DNA of 64,000 nt from Bryum argenteum. Lineage: Eukaryota; Streptophyta; Bryopsida; Bryales; Bryaceae. The notes beneath the pieces were generated by a model. That model saw only the letters and a program-made list of their open reading frames with translations. It had not been told where the DNA came from and ran no database searches. Made by a program: the position numbers and the translations under genes. The stretch covers positions 16,675,001 through 16,739,000 of the forward strand of contig CM073321.1 in NCBI GenBank assembly GCA_037043015.1, in the 5' to 3' direction. Shown piece after piece: positions 1-12,490 of this stretch. Position 1 is the stretch's first letter. Each line of letters begins with the position of its first letter.

Positions 1-311
1 AGAGGATATGGAGATAATTCACCGAATGAGCCGTAGTATCCCCCGACCGGGGATAATTTGAGCGTGAGGATAAGGATGTATTGACACCTAGATCTAGCTA
101 TTTTTTGATGATTAATAAAGTAGGGTTCATGAACTGTTTATTTTTATCTAGTAATTGACTTTCGTTTAAACATGGGTTATCTCTACTGGTGTTAACGGTC
201 TTGATTGTCACTGAACATAAAATCATGACTTATACTCGAGATGGGCCTTTCGAGCCCCTCCTGTTTTTTTGTAGGACATTAAGCTTTTGATGATTATCCA
301 CGGGATAGGGA

Positions 312-333
312 CAGGGATGTCAAAATGGACGTC
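312..333 (+). repeat. hAT-type terminal inverted repeat, left end
   Basis: CAGGGATGTCAAAATGGACG begins here. Nearly the same sequence stands at 53125, and a related end in the opposite orientation finishes at 39977. CAGGGnTGTC is a typical hAT terminus. It is followed by a stretch rich in GGACGTCC and GTCCG words, then a GC-rich block. I found no matching right end or 8-bp target duplication, so the element cannot be closed. Confidence 0.6.
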
Positions 334-529
334 TTTTGAGTTTGGACAGACGTCCGGACGTCCATCCGAATGTCTGTCCATGAGCGTCCGAACGTCCGTC
401 CAGGCGGCTAAATCGGAATTACTACGACAACAATAAAATTCCTAACCGTTAGATCGTATTCGAAGTGGCATCTTCGCCGTTGAAAGTATTGTAGTGAGTT
501 CTCATAGATACCATTAGATTGGATTGCGC

Positions 530-790
530 GGCCCACGACTGTCCGATCGGTCGCGGTCGGCGTCGGCCATCAGATCGGTCACCGTTTTAGTCGACCATCC
601 AATCGGTCGCAGTCGGCGTCGGTCATCAGATCGGTCGCTGTTTTAGTCGACCGTCCGATCGGCCGCGGTCGGCATCGGCGGTTCGATCAATCACGGCCGG
701 CGGATCTGCGCCGTCCGTCTGATCGGTCAGGCCGTTCGACCAGACGACCGTTGGATCGAGGTCGGCTGTCGGCCATGCGACCGCAACCTA
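530..790. repeat. GC-rich subterminal array of gatcggtcg-like words
   Basis: This block is built from irregular repeats of GATCGGTCG, CGGTCGGCGTCGG and TTTTAGTCGACC. A 69-bp segment recurs almost unchanged near 550 and 617. Comparable arrays lie at 6330-6590, 9150-9370, 39650-39880, 41880-42310 and 53330-53480. Each sits at the outer, 5' side of a gene or just inside a hAT-type end. I read them as subterminal regions of hAT-like elements; promoter activity is possible but unproven. Confidence 0.55.
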
Positions 791-848
791 CATAAGGCCG
801 ACCGGTCCTCCTCTTGCTCACTTCTTACCTTCCTTTTCACGGTGCAGA

Positions 849-1930
849 GTGGCTGTACGGTGGAAATTCTGTGAATTTTCCATCCACTGGCTCCTTATCA
901 TGGGAAGGAAAGAAGTCTTTCCGTTTGTAAGGGGGGAGATTTGCTATTTTTTCAAAAAGGTGCCAAAGCATGCGACTGGAGGGAGTTGGGGCCGGAAGCT
1001 TGGGAAGTTTTTCCAACAACCGCGCAGTCAGCACCCATCAAATAAGTGGAAGAACTTTCTTCGGGAGAATGTAATTGTAAAATTTTAGGAGGCCAACAGT
1101 CTTGCAGGTTTGTTCAACAAATACGTGAGATACAAAGACAAAGCCCCTCCCAAATTCAAAGAGGACATGATTAACCTCATGATGGAAGCGCTTCAAGATT
1201 TGATGTGGAGACCGGAGACTAATAAGCGTAGATTTATGGAGTGGTTGGACCTTAGATTAATCAATGCTCTATGGAACGCAGTCGACATATTGAAGAAGTA
1301 CCTGAAAACAAGTCGAGCGGATGGTGTGGAGTTTATGGATGTGGTATTCAGGGCGGAGTGTTTTCAAGAGGCGATGAGGCCGTATTCCAATAATCAAAAC
1401 TGGCGCGACTCTATAGGATGGTGGAACACGGACGAAGGAAAGTTAGTGGAGAACGGTCGCATTAATGATTTGATAGTAATTCCTTACACAGCCCGTATCA
1501 TCGAAATCGAGAAGAAGAGACTAAGAGGTGGTTATGACACAATTTCCAAAATTTATAAGAGGAATTCCAGCCATTGAAGAGTACTCGGAATTTGCACCAA
1601 AGACTCCCAACCATGCATAGGCACGACTAGACTTAGCCAAGGTGGAGTATCAGAATGAGGTGTTTGCCGTGAGGATACAACATCCAGGTGTTATTCGTTT
1701 TATAGTCATTCATTCAAATAAGTTCCAAGACTATACGTATTGGTGGAATGGCAGGACGACTTAATCAATGTTGGCCCTTGATACAGAGTATGGAGATGAT
1801 GTTCATGAACACATCGCACTCACACCTCATTCCGATGATGAGCTTATTCGAGCTTGGCAGTTGGTTCGGTTTCGCAAAAAACAAACTGAGCTTGCTTTGG
1901 CTCTAGTGCAAATCATGAGTATATAGGAAT
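849..1930 (+). pseudogene. Kinase-like gene, N-terminal half, first copy (broken)
   Basis: The reading frame runs from a possible ATG at 849 to a stop near 1088, resumes at 1110-1577 and then dissolves into stops and shifted frames up to about 1930. The 1110-1577 part (155 aa) matches the second copy at 2672-3440: VRYKDKAPPKFKEDM against VRYKEEAPTKFKEEM. It ends in a glycine-rich LRGGYDT segment that may be the ATP-binding loop. The catalytic loop is absent. It lies downstream of a hAT-type terminus and a GC-rich array, so it is probably element cargo. It is a truncated member of a tandem pair and surely non-functional. Confidence 0.6.
1041..1926 (+). repeat. Direct segmental duplication, copy 1 (copy 2 at about 2668-3510)
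   Basis: Both copies start with a related AGAACTTT...GAATGTAATTGTAAAATTTTA stretch and stay closely similar through the kinase-like ORF to CTTTGGCTCTAGTGCA, then diverge. Copy starts are about 1.6 kb apart. Copy 1 has more disabling changes than copy 2. Confidence 0.7.
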
Positions 1931-2671
1931 TTAAAAGTATAGAAGATATGTTGAACAAATGATCTACAAGGATGTGTGGTTTGGGATGTTGGTAGTATTG
2001 ATGGGGTATGGAATATTTTTAAGTTACTTAGCTTGCTTTGAGCAACACTTTTTCGTGGTACAGGGTTTCATTTGAAATCAAAAGTACATTGTACGCATTT
2101 ATGAAATTATATTTCTATAATATATTATAGTGTAGGTTTGTTCTTTCCATTTGATACTTTTTCCGATTGAATTCTGTTATTAAAAAAGATAACATGTATT
2201 TAACTTGTTCTAAAAGGTAGTAGTGGTTAGCACCACTGATGTTTATGTGCGTCATACATGTCACAATTAAGGGTACGTGGCTGGTTGGTAGCACAAATTT
2301 TCCTGCCCGCCAAAGCTCACTTAGCTGTACCAAGTCATGTGTACATTTAGCTGCTCAAACGAGTCCGATCGGAATTGAACTCGGACCACCTTCGTTATAT
2401 AGAGACTCCTTCTCATCCAACCACTCAACTCATGACTTAGTGTCCATTTAAAAATTACTCCGGCCTTTATATTAATCAGTTGGAATTCCGACTTGGAAAG
2501 TCCACAATGCACAAACTTATCCCCCATATTATACTATAAATTGAATGGAAACTTTAAGATTCATAACTTTCTAAGTTATTTGTGTACAACAAAACATCAA
2601 TCTAAAACCTCTGAATTTCATTTTAAGGGGATATTTAACTCTCAAATTAATGAATATTGTGTTATAAGTGC

Positions 2672-4028
2672 AAGAACTTTTTTCTAGAGAATGTAATTGT
2701 AAAATTTTATGAGACCAACAGTCTTGCAGGTTTGTTCAGCAAATATGTGAGATACAAAGAGGAAGCCCCTACCAAATTCAAAGAGGAGATGACGGACCTC
2801 ATGATGGAAGCGCTCCAAGATCCAATGTGGAGACTGGAGATTGATAAGCGTGGATTTACGGAGTGGTTGGACATGAATTAATCGATGCTCTATGGAACGC
2901 AGTCGACGTATTGAAGAAGTACCAGAAAACGCATCAAGCGGATGATGTGGAGTTCAGGGATGTGGTATTGAGGGCCGAGGGTCTTCAACAGGCGATGAGG
3001 CCGTATTCCAATAATCAAAACCAGCGCGGCTCCATAAAATGGTGGAACATGGACGAAGGAAAGTTACTCGACCAGGGTCATATGAATAATTTGATAGTAA
3101 TTCCTTGCACGGCCCATATAATCGAACTGAAGAGAAAGAGTCTAAGAGGTGGTTACGACACATTGAAGAGGTATTGGAAATTTGCTGCAAAGACTCCCAA
3201 CCATGCAGTGACACGACCAAACTTGGCCAAAGTAGAGCATCAAAATGAGGCGTTCATCGTGAGGATAGGGCATCCAGGTGTTATTTGTTTTATCGCAATT
3301 TATTCAAATAAGTACCAAGGCTATACGTATGGATGGAATGGCGGGACGATTCGAGCAATGGTGGCCCTTGATGCAGAGTATGGAGATGATGTTCATGAAA
3401 GCAACGCACTCACACCTCATTCAGATGATGAGCTTATTTGAGCTTGGCAGTTGGTTCGGTTTCGCAAAAAACAAACTGAGCTTGCTTTGGCTCTAGTGCA
3501 TATCATGAGTGAAGTCACTGGATGAACTACCTCCACAACGTTGTGTCACCAGACAACATACTTCTTCACTTCCCTCAAGATGAATCACAAGTGTATATTG
3601 GTGTATGCGATTTGAGGTTCATCACGAGCATGGATGATAAAATGAGGTCCTTGTACACGTTCACGAAACCCGAAGATAGAATCGATACCCTACGAGCAAG
3701 ATATTGGGTGGATCCTGGGGTGGCGTACTTGTACAAAGAGAGTAATCACATTTACATTATTCCCTTCTATGATAGATCTTCAGAGGAGTTTGCTACGGTA
3801 CGGATAGCACAACGAATCCTCAAGAAGACCATGTCCACGGCCTACGAGAATTTGCAACATACAACAGGGCCTGACCGGTGGTCAAATCAAAACCTTGCAA
3901 ATGCTTTTGACCAATACTTAGAGATGGTGGCAGATGCAAAGTTTACGTTGTCCCACATTGTCAACTGCTTCATGGAATCATTCCATTGGCCGGTGCCGAA
4001 TGACCATTTTCGCACCAAGTACAAATAG
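2672..4028 (+). pseudogene. Kinase-like gene, second copy (broken)
   Basis: Three consecutive pieces (to 2881, 2863-3441 and 3522-4028) make one kinase-like protein separated by a frame change and stops. Visible landmarks are LRGGYDT (candidate glycine loop), GWNGGTIRAM, the catalytic-loop equivalent YLHNVVSPDNILLHF, and VYIGVCDLRF where canonical kinases have DFG. The catalytic Asp of HxD is Val here (HNV), whereas the homologue at 14819-16471 keeps HND. The C-terminal 168 aa include WVDPGVAYLY, corresponding to FVAPELWFLY of the homologue. Even if repaired it would lack two catalytic residues. The upstream half is a duplicate of 1060-1930. I infer a protein-kinase-fold family spread by hAT elements. 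Confidence 0.65.
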
Positions 4029-4960
4029 TACATTAGTACTGTACATCTGTTGTAGTTCTTGCGGCTTTATTAGCTTTTTAGATTCTTTATCGAAGTCCTA
4101 ATGTAGATGTAGGCAATTTTTTGGAGTCAAATGTATCACATGCCATCTATATGTAGGTACTTCAATTACATTCTTGTTTTTATATACCTTGCAATGAATG
4201 ACTTCTTTTCCATAGTCGGATATTTTGGTATATAGATTAACATATGGTTTCATTAGTTAGAAGTATCTAGTTTATTCCTCTTCAGTAACTTCTCTTCCGT
4301 AATTTCTATAAAACAAATTCAAAACACATGCATGGTTTTCTATAGTATTGCATATAATCATTTCTAACAATTCCCACAAGTATGTTGTTAATTTGTCATT
4401 AGTGTTCAAGCTATAAAAGTCTATGATTTACATCTCATCATTGCAACATGTACCCAATTCCAAAGATGTACCCAATTTAATACCTTCAATAAAAATACCT
4501 TCAAACCTTGACGACCAACATCTGAGGATATATAATGAACTATGAAACTTCTTCATTATATCAACCTTGCGTAGTTGCGTTATTAATGGTTTGTCCAAAG
4601 TCAATTTAAGCATACTATGACTTTTCTTACCTATGGCATTTTTTGTGTAAATTAATGAACTTAGCATATGTTAGGTGGGACTGTGAAAAGAAGCTTATAG
4701 CCAAACAAAGAAAATTATCACCGCCAAGTGCACTCATAGTAAAAATACAAGAAATCTTGGTAAAGTCCCTTGAAATTATCAAATTGCATAATATATTAAT
4801 ATATGATATGGTCATACATTCGGATAATCCATTCATAAACAAAATATGGATTTCAAGATCTTCAAAATTTGCCCCTAGCAAGGCGATAATGATGTAGGCA
4901 TCATCCGTTGCAAAAAACTACATAACCTTTACTATAATGGCACTATGTATGATGGTACAG
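4029..4960. other. AT-rich spacer between convergent genes
   Basis: About 930 bases separate the kinase-like gene (+) from gene X copy 1 (-). Short open frames at 4428-4897 overlap on both strands and show no motif. I see only presumed 3' flanking sequence. Confidence 0.5.
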
Positions 4961-6274
4961 TCATTCTTCATCTGAGTCTGTATCATCATGTTTACGAAGT
5001 GGTGCAGCGCCGTGTGTACGTGGTCCTCGAGAAGATTCACCAAACAAGTTTGTGTGCCTAAAGTTCCTTTCACCTTCAAGTTGTTCAATGTATTCTTGCT
5101 GACTTAGTAGTGTGGCCTGTTGCAGATCTCGTTGGAACCGCGCCTCATCGTCATCACCAGATAGGAAAGGTGCTGAAGGTATGTCGTTACTCTCGAATGC
5201 ATTCTAGCCATATCCATGATTCGTATAGCCAACAATCTCTGATCTTCTATCATATTGGCCTCCATACTCGTCTGTATCATTCGGATGTGATGGCCTACGG
5301 TAATCGGGACTTTCGACTGGTGTACCGTATTGGTTCTCGCGATTGTATGGATTTATAGGATGAGTTGAGCTTGAGTTGCCTTGAACATTGGGTCCGCTAC
5401 TCTGCGCACCTCCTAAACCATCTGTACTTGTGTATACATTAATATGGGTAATTTGAACTATATCCACCTCTAGCGTATACGGGTTCGACTCCGTACGTAT
5501 CTTGTTGATGGAATGCCATATAATCCACAGGAGTACCAAATTGGTGGTTACCATGGTATTACCCCTCACTTCCTGTGCCAAATGATCGTCATGGTTTGTA
5601 TCTTGGGTGGTGCCCTCATATCCCCTTGGAGTTCCATGTTGTTGAAGTTAAGCATCCATATCAGCTGAACGTTCTGAATAAGTAGTATAACAATCGCTTG
5701 GTCCCATCCAATTCGTTATAATGAATCAGTTGCTACGATCCAATAAATGCACGTTCAAACCTATCACAGTGGTCCAGTCAATATCCTTGTGAAGAACTAT
5801 TTCAGCCCAAACCATAGCCATGGTAGAATACAGCATCAGCTCTAGCCTTGTGTTCTTGATTCCAACCGCAATTTTGACTTCATGATATTGGTGCGTAAAA
5901 TGGTCGCTTTTGCAAGTCTTTACTGGTCCTTCACATCAAGGACCATATTTCTGTGCTTCGTGGCGCGGCCATATCTTCATTATGTGATACATCTTCACGT
6001 ACATTTTGCATATGGTGCAATTCCAAATGTCGGCCCTCTCCTCTCGCCAACCCGGCACCCCAACGTAGTTTGGGTCACTCCATGCTTTCCAATCCATTTT
6101 TGCAGGGTCGCCCTTCGGTCGTGGAGACTTGGGCTCGCCCCTCGATCGTGAAAACTTCAATGCCATTCTCAGCAGCGACAAGGTGGCACAGCGTAGTCGT
6201 GGGTGTCCCATGAGGACCCTGAGGAACGCACTCGATGAAGCTTTAAGAAAAGCCACACCGTCCAGCCTGTCCAC
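4961..6274 (-). pseudogene. Gene X copy 1 (unrecognised, hAT-associated; broken)
   Basis: Reading down from 6274, the protein contains WNCTICKMYVKMYHIMKIWP, then in shifted frames TCKSDHFTHQYHE and VWAEIVLHKDIDWTTV, and a C-terminal part ending DTDSDEE at a TGA (4961-4963). One in-frame TAG (near 5209) sits in an otherwise open C-terminal stretch. The middle block is clearly homologous to gene X copy 2 at 9590-18023 (KYVKMYHI, KIWPRACHK, TCKDNHFLHRAEE, VYAELILKQKVNWSTF). The Cys/His-rich start could be a zinc-binding segment. I do not recognise the family and assign no function. It is convergent with the kinase-like gene, and a GC-rich array lies at its 5' side. Confidence 0.5.
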
Positions 6275-6329
6275 CAGAGTGAGGGAGAATGAGCCCTCCC
6301 CTCTTATTTATGCCGTCCGGGGGGTCGGA

Positions 6330-6590
6330 CGCCATTGGCTAGCTAGCACGGGCCGTCCGATCCCGGACGGCGGCGATCACATCACCGATTGAGCAGCCTC
6401 GATCGATGTGTACGATCGATTGGGGCCGCATGATCGATCGGGGAATCGCGGCCGCCCGATGGCGCGGTCAATCGGTCGATATGGGCCGTTGGTGCCCGGC
6501 CGACCGATCCGAGCGACCGGCAACCGGTCTGCCGACCGACCCGGCGACCGGCCTGGCGACCGACTAGGTCCCTTGGGTGACTGTTCGGTT
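6330..6590. repeat. GC-rich array of gatcg / gaccg words
   Basis: Dense GATCGATCGG, CCGACCGATC and GGCGACCG words lie upstream of gene X copy 1. ORFs called on both strands here are compositional artefacts. The block mirrors 530-790 on the other side of the kinase/gene X pair, as expected for the second subterminal region of one element. Confidence 0.5.
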
Positions 6591-6734
6591 GGTCGCCCCA
6601 TGTACTTCCTTCCCCCTCCTCTTTGTGCCTCTCTCCAAAACTCCCCATTTGCACAACTCCTATCACTGAACTGCATTGCATACTTGCATTTCAAAATTAC
6701 TATTTTTAGCCTCTCTTGTCCACGTGGCGTCTAA

Positions 6735-9050
6735 ATCAAGGCAACAAATGTTTCGACAAGGGAATGTGGGAAAGATCTCTTTGTCAGAAACAAGAATGTT
6801 TTAAGACAAAGATACTTTGGGCTTTAAAGAATTCTATAATAAGGGACTCTTTACAAGGGGAGTGAAAATCAACAAATCTCCATGCCATTTCACTCACCTT
6901 TTGAGTAGTTATCCCCAATTGGCTTCAATTGGAGAAAACATTTATCAATCAATAAAGTGGGGCCAATTCCCCCATTTGTGAAGCCCTTGGAAGTTGGTGC
7001 CCATTTCTAGAAGGAAAACGAAGGTCATGGGGCCAATTCTTTTTATTATCTAGAGTCTGTGTTTTTGATTTGTTTGCATTGATTTTATTTTTTTTAAATA
7101 TTCTTTTTTAATTCGAATCAAGAAAACGCTTCTAGGCCATGAAATGACATTCATTTCTTATATCTCCCGACTTTTGTCAAAAATTGATCCATTCTCACAA
7201 CAAGATGTTGTCATGTATTGGCCCCCATTAATGGCTTGGCCCCTATTGTGTACTTTGAGGTGGCCCTAAATCCTCTCATATGACGTTCAAGGAATTTTAG
7301 CTATTCCTTGATGAGAGTATAGTTATGTCTAACATTAGAGAAATCTAAATATATATATCAAATCTACGTGAGCATGTGTGAGCATTTAGTTTTTATAACT
7401 TTGGTATTACCGTATTAGTCATTATTTAAACTTCCTATTTAGTCCTTAACTTGTCCACATTTTATGGTCCAATTATTTGATGTGCATTTGGAAATTACTC
7501 CATTGTTGTGTATCTATTTTAGTAGTACTTAATATTAAAAAACACTGTGCTTAAACAACTCATTTTATTATTGGCTATTTTTGTCTGACACCCTTGAACT
7601 AAGCTAGGAGTATATTTATATCGTAGTATGAATAATTGTACTTAATATGTACATATTATTTTTATATAATTATTTTTAGCATTTTTCTTATTGTATTGAT
7701 TTGAATGATTGTTTATTTACCTCTTACAATGGTAATAGAAATACGTTTCTATTGTTTTCTATTTTGCGATCATAAATAAAGAGAAGTAAAAAGGGAGACA
7801 AATAAATTTAGGAAAATATCCCACTCTATAAGTTTTTAACATATGGCATCAACTTATGAAGTTATGATCATATTTGAGCTTGTACACGTAGAGTAGTAAG
7901 ATTTTATATTAAAGAAAATTGATTATTCTCATATTAGAAACTTCGATTGATTGATTTGCGAATATAATATTTTGAAGAGGCATCACTTCTTCATTCGGAG
8001 TATCTCTTGGATAAAATTACTTGCGGATAGGATTTAAGGTTTATGGTTCATGATTTGTGAATTAGGGTCAAGGCCTCTAGGAGTCTAGGGTTTAGGGTTT
8101 AGGGTTTAGGATTTAGGGTTTTGGGTTTTGGGGATTTGGAATAGATTTCATTTTAATTATAGTTTCGGTGTTGGAAAGCTTTGCAAACTTAATTGTGTGT
8201 GGAAGGAAATTAATGGATTTGTGTATGTACGGTTTAGTATTGAATTATATTCTTAATGGACAATAATGGCGGTTTTGTCTATTGCATAGTTATTATTTGC
8301 AAAATAATCTATTTTGTATGTATCATTTTTGTTTGATGATGATTTTGATTTGGAAATAATCAGGAGTTTAATGCAAGGAATATATTGGAAGTATTTTCAA
8401 CATTCAACATGGGATCTAAGATTCTAGACTCCTCAAACTCAGAGCGTGGTTTTAAGCAAATTACACATTTCCAAAGAAAGGGTCCTATATTAAAATGAGG
8501 ATAGTCAATTTACATTCTCAACCATGCAATCTTGTAATAGAGTTATAGTTGTAGGTCATGTGGCCCAAAGTTTGAGTCATAAAGCCTCATAAATTACGAG
8601 TTCATAATGTATTAGTACATAAGAGAATTTACGAAATTTCATCATTTTCAGATTAAAGTGAAAATTCATATAATATAGCTAATGCAATAATGAAATCTCC
8701 AACTACAAAGTTATTGAAATTTATCTAAGTATTACCGTTGTATCAAAAAGTGTGTTCAATGAAACTTAATACTAGAGAGCATTGCCTTGGAATGATGAAA
8801 ATTGCCAAATAATTTACAAAAAGAAAATAGAGAAGAAGGAAACTCTTTGGACTCAAATGTATGCCTTATGTACGAAACATCTTTGAATTTGTGAAGAATT
8901 ATACTTTATAGAGTAGACTCAAGATGGTTTCGATCTCAAAAAAGAAAGTGAAGATCTATCCGTAAATAAAGAATCTGTAGCATTTCAGAAATCAACATAA
9001 GAATCCTTTTTCATTCTGTAATAATCATTGAGAATCTAATAACGCAAATC
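6735..9050. other. AT-rich non-coding stretch
   Basis: About 2.3 kb of AT-rich sequence with no ORF above 60 codons and no recognisable domain. The only structured part is a short telomere-like repeat near 8085. Confidence 0.6.
8083..8125 (+). repeat. Interstitial plant telomeric repeats (TTTAGGG)n
   Basis: Three or four head-to-tail TTTAGGG units decay into TTTAGGATTTAGGGTTTTGGG. A similar degenerate tract is at 23306-23420. The heptamer is the usual plant telomere unit, which supports a plant source. Confidence 0.75.
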
Positions 9051-9149
9051 TTTGAGTGATCAAAAAGGATCCAAGGAGATTTTGTCCGATTTCATTAATA
9101 CATTTGGATTAAAAAAAATAAAAAATAAAAGAAAAAAATATCCAGTTGG

Positions 9150-9370
9150 GCCGGTTAAATGGCCGCCTAGATCAGTCGGCCGCCTAGATCGGTCGGCCGT
9201 AATCGATCGGTCGTCGTCGGTCTATCATCATCGGTCAATTGTCATCGGTCGGCGAGATCGAGCGGCCAGGATCGGCCGCCCCGGAGTGGTCGCCCGGACC
9301 GGCCGGCCAGCATCGGTCGCGGCCATAATAGGTCGAGCAAGCGGTTCGTGCGGTCGGTCTATAGGGCTGG
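9150..9370. repeat. GC-rich gatcggtcg array upstream of gene X copy 2
   Basis: Repeated CCTAGATCGGTCGGCCG, GTCGTCGGTC and GGTCGCGGCC words, like those at 530-790 and 39650-39880. The block stands outside gene X copy 2, opposite the GC-rich block beside the hAT transposase at 39.7 kb. That fits the two ends of one host element interrupted by later insertions. No terminal inverted repeat was found to its left. Confidence 0.5.
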
Positions 9371-9870
9371 TAAATTTAGGGGATAAAAGACCCTTGGCCC
9401 TCATTTCCCATCACTTCTATTCGAATCTATCCACCTCAGATAAGCTGCAACCGTGGGCATTAGCTTCTCGTGTGCTGCATTTGTGTTGGCGGGGAGAAGT
9501 CAACGTTCTACACGATACTTGCGGCTGCTTCAACGCGTTTTTGCATACTTGGGATATCTTTGGAGTATTTTAAATACTCACCGTTCTTCATGGCGACAGT
9601 GACCGATAATACGAAGATGGAGGTTGATTCTCACAAGACTTTGAGGTCACCTGCTAGAAAACACACAAAGGGAGAATTGGTGGAGACGGAGTTGGTTTAC
9701 CACGAGACACCGTCAAAGAGAGTGAAACCCAGCGGAGCGAGACATGAGTTGCATTACGAGATCTCGGACAATGAGGCCATCAAAGCTGAGAGCGGTTGGA
9801 AGCTAGAAAAGGAGGAACACTAGAAATTGGCGTCCTGCGAGAAATATGTGAAGATGTACCACATTGGTAA

Positions 9871-10276
9871 AAACTCGATATTCGTTATTTTGGGAGATTT
9901 TCAATCTCCCAATTTAATGACAGTTTAGCTCGAGTCGAGCTAAACTACACCCTCAGATTGGATACTTCACAGAAACTGGCCAAAACAACTAATTGTTAAA
10001 CTTTCAAACGGCCATAACTTACTCAAATTTTGTCCAAATGAGGCATATGAAGTGTTTTTTGACATCTATGTTGTCTGTAGATGTCATAAAACACCTCATA
10101 TGCCTCATTTGGACAAAATTTGAGTAAGTTATGGCCATTTGAAATTTTTGACAATTGATTTTTTTCTGCAATTTCAGTGAAGTACCCTATTTGCTGGTAC
10201 AGTTTAGCTCGACTCGAGCTAAACTACATTTTTCCCAAAATCGTGGAATTTTCCCAATATAATGAATATCGTGTTT
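9871..10276. mobile_element. Foldback MITE, 406 bp, almost a single inverted repeat
   Basis: The left end AAACTCGATATTCGTTAT and the reverse complement of the right end AAACACGATATTCATTAT match. Inside, CAGTTTAGCTCGAGTCGAGC pairs with its mirror near 10200. Further in, GGCCATAACTTACTCAAATT pairs with AATTTGAGTAAGTTATGGCC, meeting near 10068. The whole unit would fold into one long hairpin. Possible target duplication TAAAA. It interrupts the gene X frame between MYHI and KIWPR, so it arrived after that gene was in place. Long hairpins of this kind can feed small-RNA pathways. Confidence 0.85.
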
Positions 10277-11652
10277 AAAATTTGGCCTAGAGCATGTCAC
10301 AAAGTTAATACCAATAATTTTCCTTGCAACCCGCAAACATGCAAGGATAATCACTTTCTTCATCGTGCTGAAGAAGTTTGGATGGCATTGTTTGGAGATC
10401 GTCCCAAGAGCAAAGGTTACTTTTCCTATACGCCTTTGTGCATGGTGTATGCTGAGCTAATACTAAAGCAAAAGGTGAACTGGAGCACATTCACAGCGAG
10501 TAGTGCATTTCCTCTTCGAATCGGGAAAAATCAAAAGGATAACCCAGATATGTTTGATCCAAAATCAAACTCTACAAAGGCTTTATTGCAGCACTTGAGG
10601 AGGAAAACTCATGAGACGGCGGTGAAGGATTCTCCTCCAACAACCACGACACAGAAGGAGGATGGAAGGAACATGGTTGCCATGGATGTTCCACTCGTAG
10701 AACCAACAATAATTGATAGGCTCGAAGATACAAATGTAGTTGGAGAACCTCACGTAACCCCGGTACCAACATCAGAGGACGCAGGGCCAAGTGAACCAGG
10801 GGAAACCAAATCACCAACAGATGCCATGAATCCTGATTCGGGTATAGTGGGCAATTTTGAGGAGTATATGCGTACGATACCAAGCAATAAGAAATTAGAT
10901 GAGTTTCTGAACACCGCACAAAGAATGGCTGATCGGTGCAATGCGCTAGATAAAGAACAAGGTTTGCCAAGGAATGATTGCGGAGTTACCAAGGCTAGTT
11001 ACATAGCTGTTTTAGGGATCAACTTGAAAGTAGGGTCAAGTATACTTGCTAGTACGGCTCCTGAATTAGTGAAGATGAGTTACACTTTGGCAGGTATTAT
11101 GCCTAACGTTCTACAAGCTGCCATAGATTATGACGTATTCATAGATCGATGGCACGTTCTACTGAACGATGCTCTTAGAGATGCGCAGATCATTGAGAAA
11201 CCGGAGGAACAAAATGGAATTATGAGGAATTCCATTAGAGAGTATTACATTGAATTGCAACAAATTCAGATGTTTGGCAAATGTACATTGATGCAAAGTA
11301 TGAAGAAGCAGTTCGCAGTGAATCTGGGGTTCCATTAGAAGACTCAAAAGAATTGGAGAAGTTTGCTGCATCACAAAAGGAGACTCAAGGGACTTCATCC
11401 ACTCTTTTTCTTTCACAATATGATGCGGGTGGTAAAGAGGATGGTAAAGAAGATAAGGGAAAGACCATTATGAAAATAGACGATGTTAAAAGTGCGTGGG
11501 CGATGAAGTTGGAGATAGCAAATAAGCAGAGAGATAATGCACTCGCAAATGTACGAGCATGGGCGATAAAGTTGGAGGCTGCGAATAAGGAGAGGGATGT
11601 TGCAGTTGCAAAATTGGAGGATGATGCAAAAGCATGGTCAATGAAGTTGGAG

Positions 11653-11660
11653 GCTACAAG
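11653..11660 (+). repeat. 8-bp target-site duplication, left (GCTACAAG)
   Basis: Identical to 17053-17060 and directly abutting both termini of the hAT element. The lack of differences suggests a relatively recent insertion. Confidence 0.93.
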
Positions 11661-11929
11661 CAAGGTTGTCATATCGGGCGTGTTGAGGCAATCGGGCGGA
11701 CAAAACGGACGTACAAGTTGTTCCGAACGGACGGGCATGCCCGCCCACCTTGATAGTGGGACGCGTGTAATTTTTTCATGGGTAAGAAACTTTGCAGTAA
11801 AAAGCCACGTAGGATGTGACGTGTAAGTCCATCGTGGCGTCGGGGCGGGTGAAATTGTGCCATGGCGGGTGAACTTTTGTTAGGGCAGGTGAACTTTTTA
11901 GGGGAAAGGTAAACTTTTGAGGGGGCGGT

Positions 11930-12430
11930 GTGAACTTTGGTGGCGGGGTGGGTAAGGGGTGCGGGGCGGGGAAGGGGGCGGGGGGGGGGAGGAAGGGGGG
12001 GGATAGGGGAGGTAGGACGGGGAAGGGGTGGTAGGGCGGGAGAGGGGGTAGGGGCGGGGGGGAGGGAGTAGGGCGGGGGAGGGGTTAGGGGGGTAAGAGG
12101 ATAAGGTGGGTTAGGGAGGGTGGGGAAGGGAGGGGGGGGGTGGAGGGGGGGCATGGGAAGGGGGGCGGGAGAAGAGGGGGAGGGGTTAAAGGGAAGGGGG
12201 GGGGAGGGGGAAGGGGAGGGCGGAGGAAGGCGGGGGCGGGCAAAGGGGGGGGTAGAGAGAGGGATAAGCGGGGTAGAGGGAGGGATAAGGGGGGGTAGAA
12301 TAAGTGAAAAGGGGGGGTAGAGTAAGGGATAAGGGGAAGGTAGGGGATGGATAAGGGGGGGGTAGGGGGAGAGATGAGGGTGAGGAAGGTGGGATAGGAG
12401 AGGGGGTAAGAGGGGGTAAGGAGGGTTGCT
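11930..12430 (+). repeat. G-rich purine tract inside the hAT element
   Basis: Roughly 500 bases of GGGG, GGGTA and GGCGGG runs, with many consecutive G-tracts able to form G-quadruplexes. The counterpart near the other end (16670-16860) is C-rich, so the two sides form an extended imperfect inverted repeat. The relative at 46040-46300 has the same arrangement. Reading frames across it are artefacts. Confidence 0.75.
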
Positions 12431-12490
12431 GCGTTTTTTAAATTTTCTTTAAATTTTTAAATTTTTTTAAATAAAATGTTCTTTAAAGAG

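Noticed and set aside
6408..6734. Arg/Pro-rich ORFs near 6.4-6.7 kb
   Set aside because: Open on both strands through the gatcg array, so compositional only.
11669..12320. Long Pro- and Gly-rich ORFs on both strands, likewise at 13264-13587, 16572-16945 and 46748-47764
   Set aside because: They are translations of G- or C-rich simple sequence inside the hAT elements; both strands are open and no domain is present.
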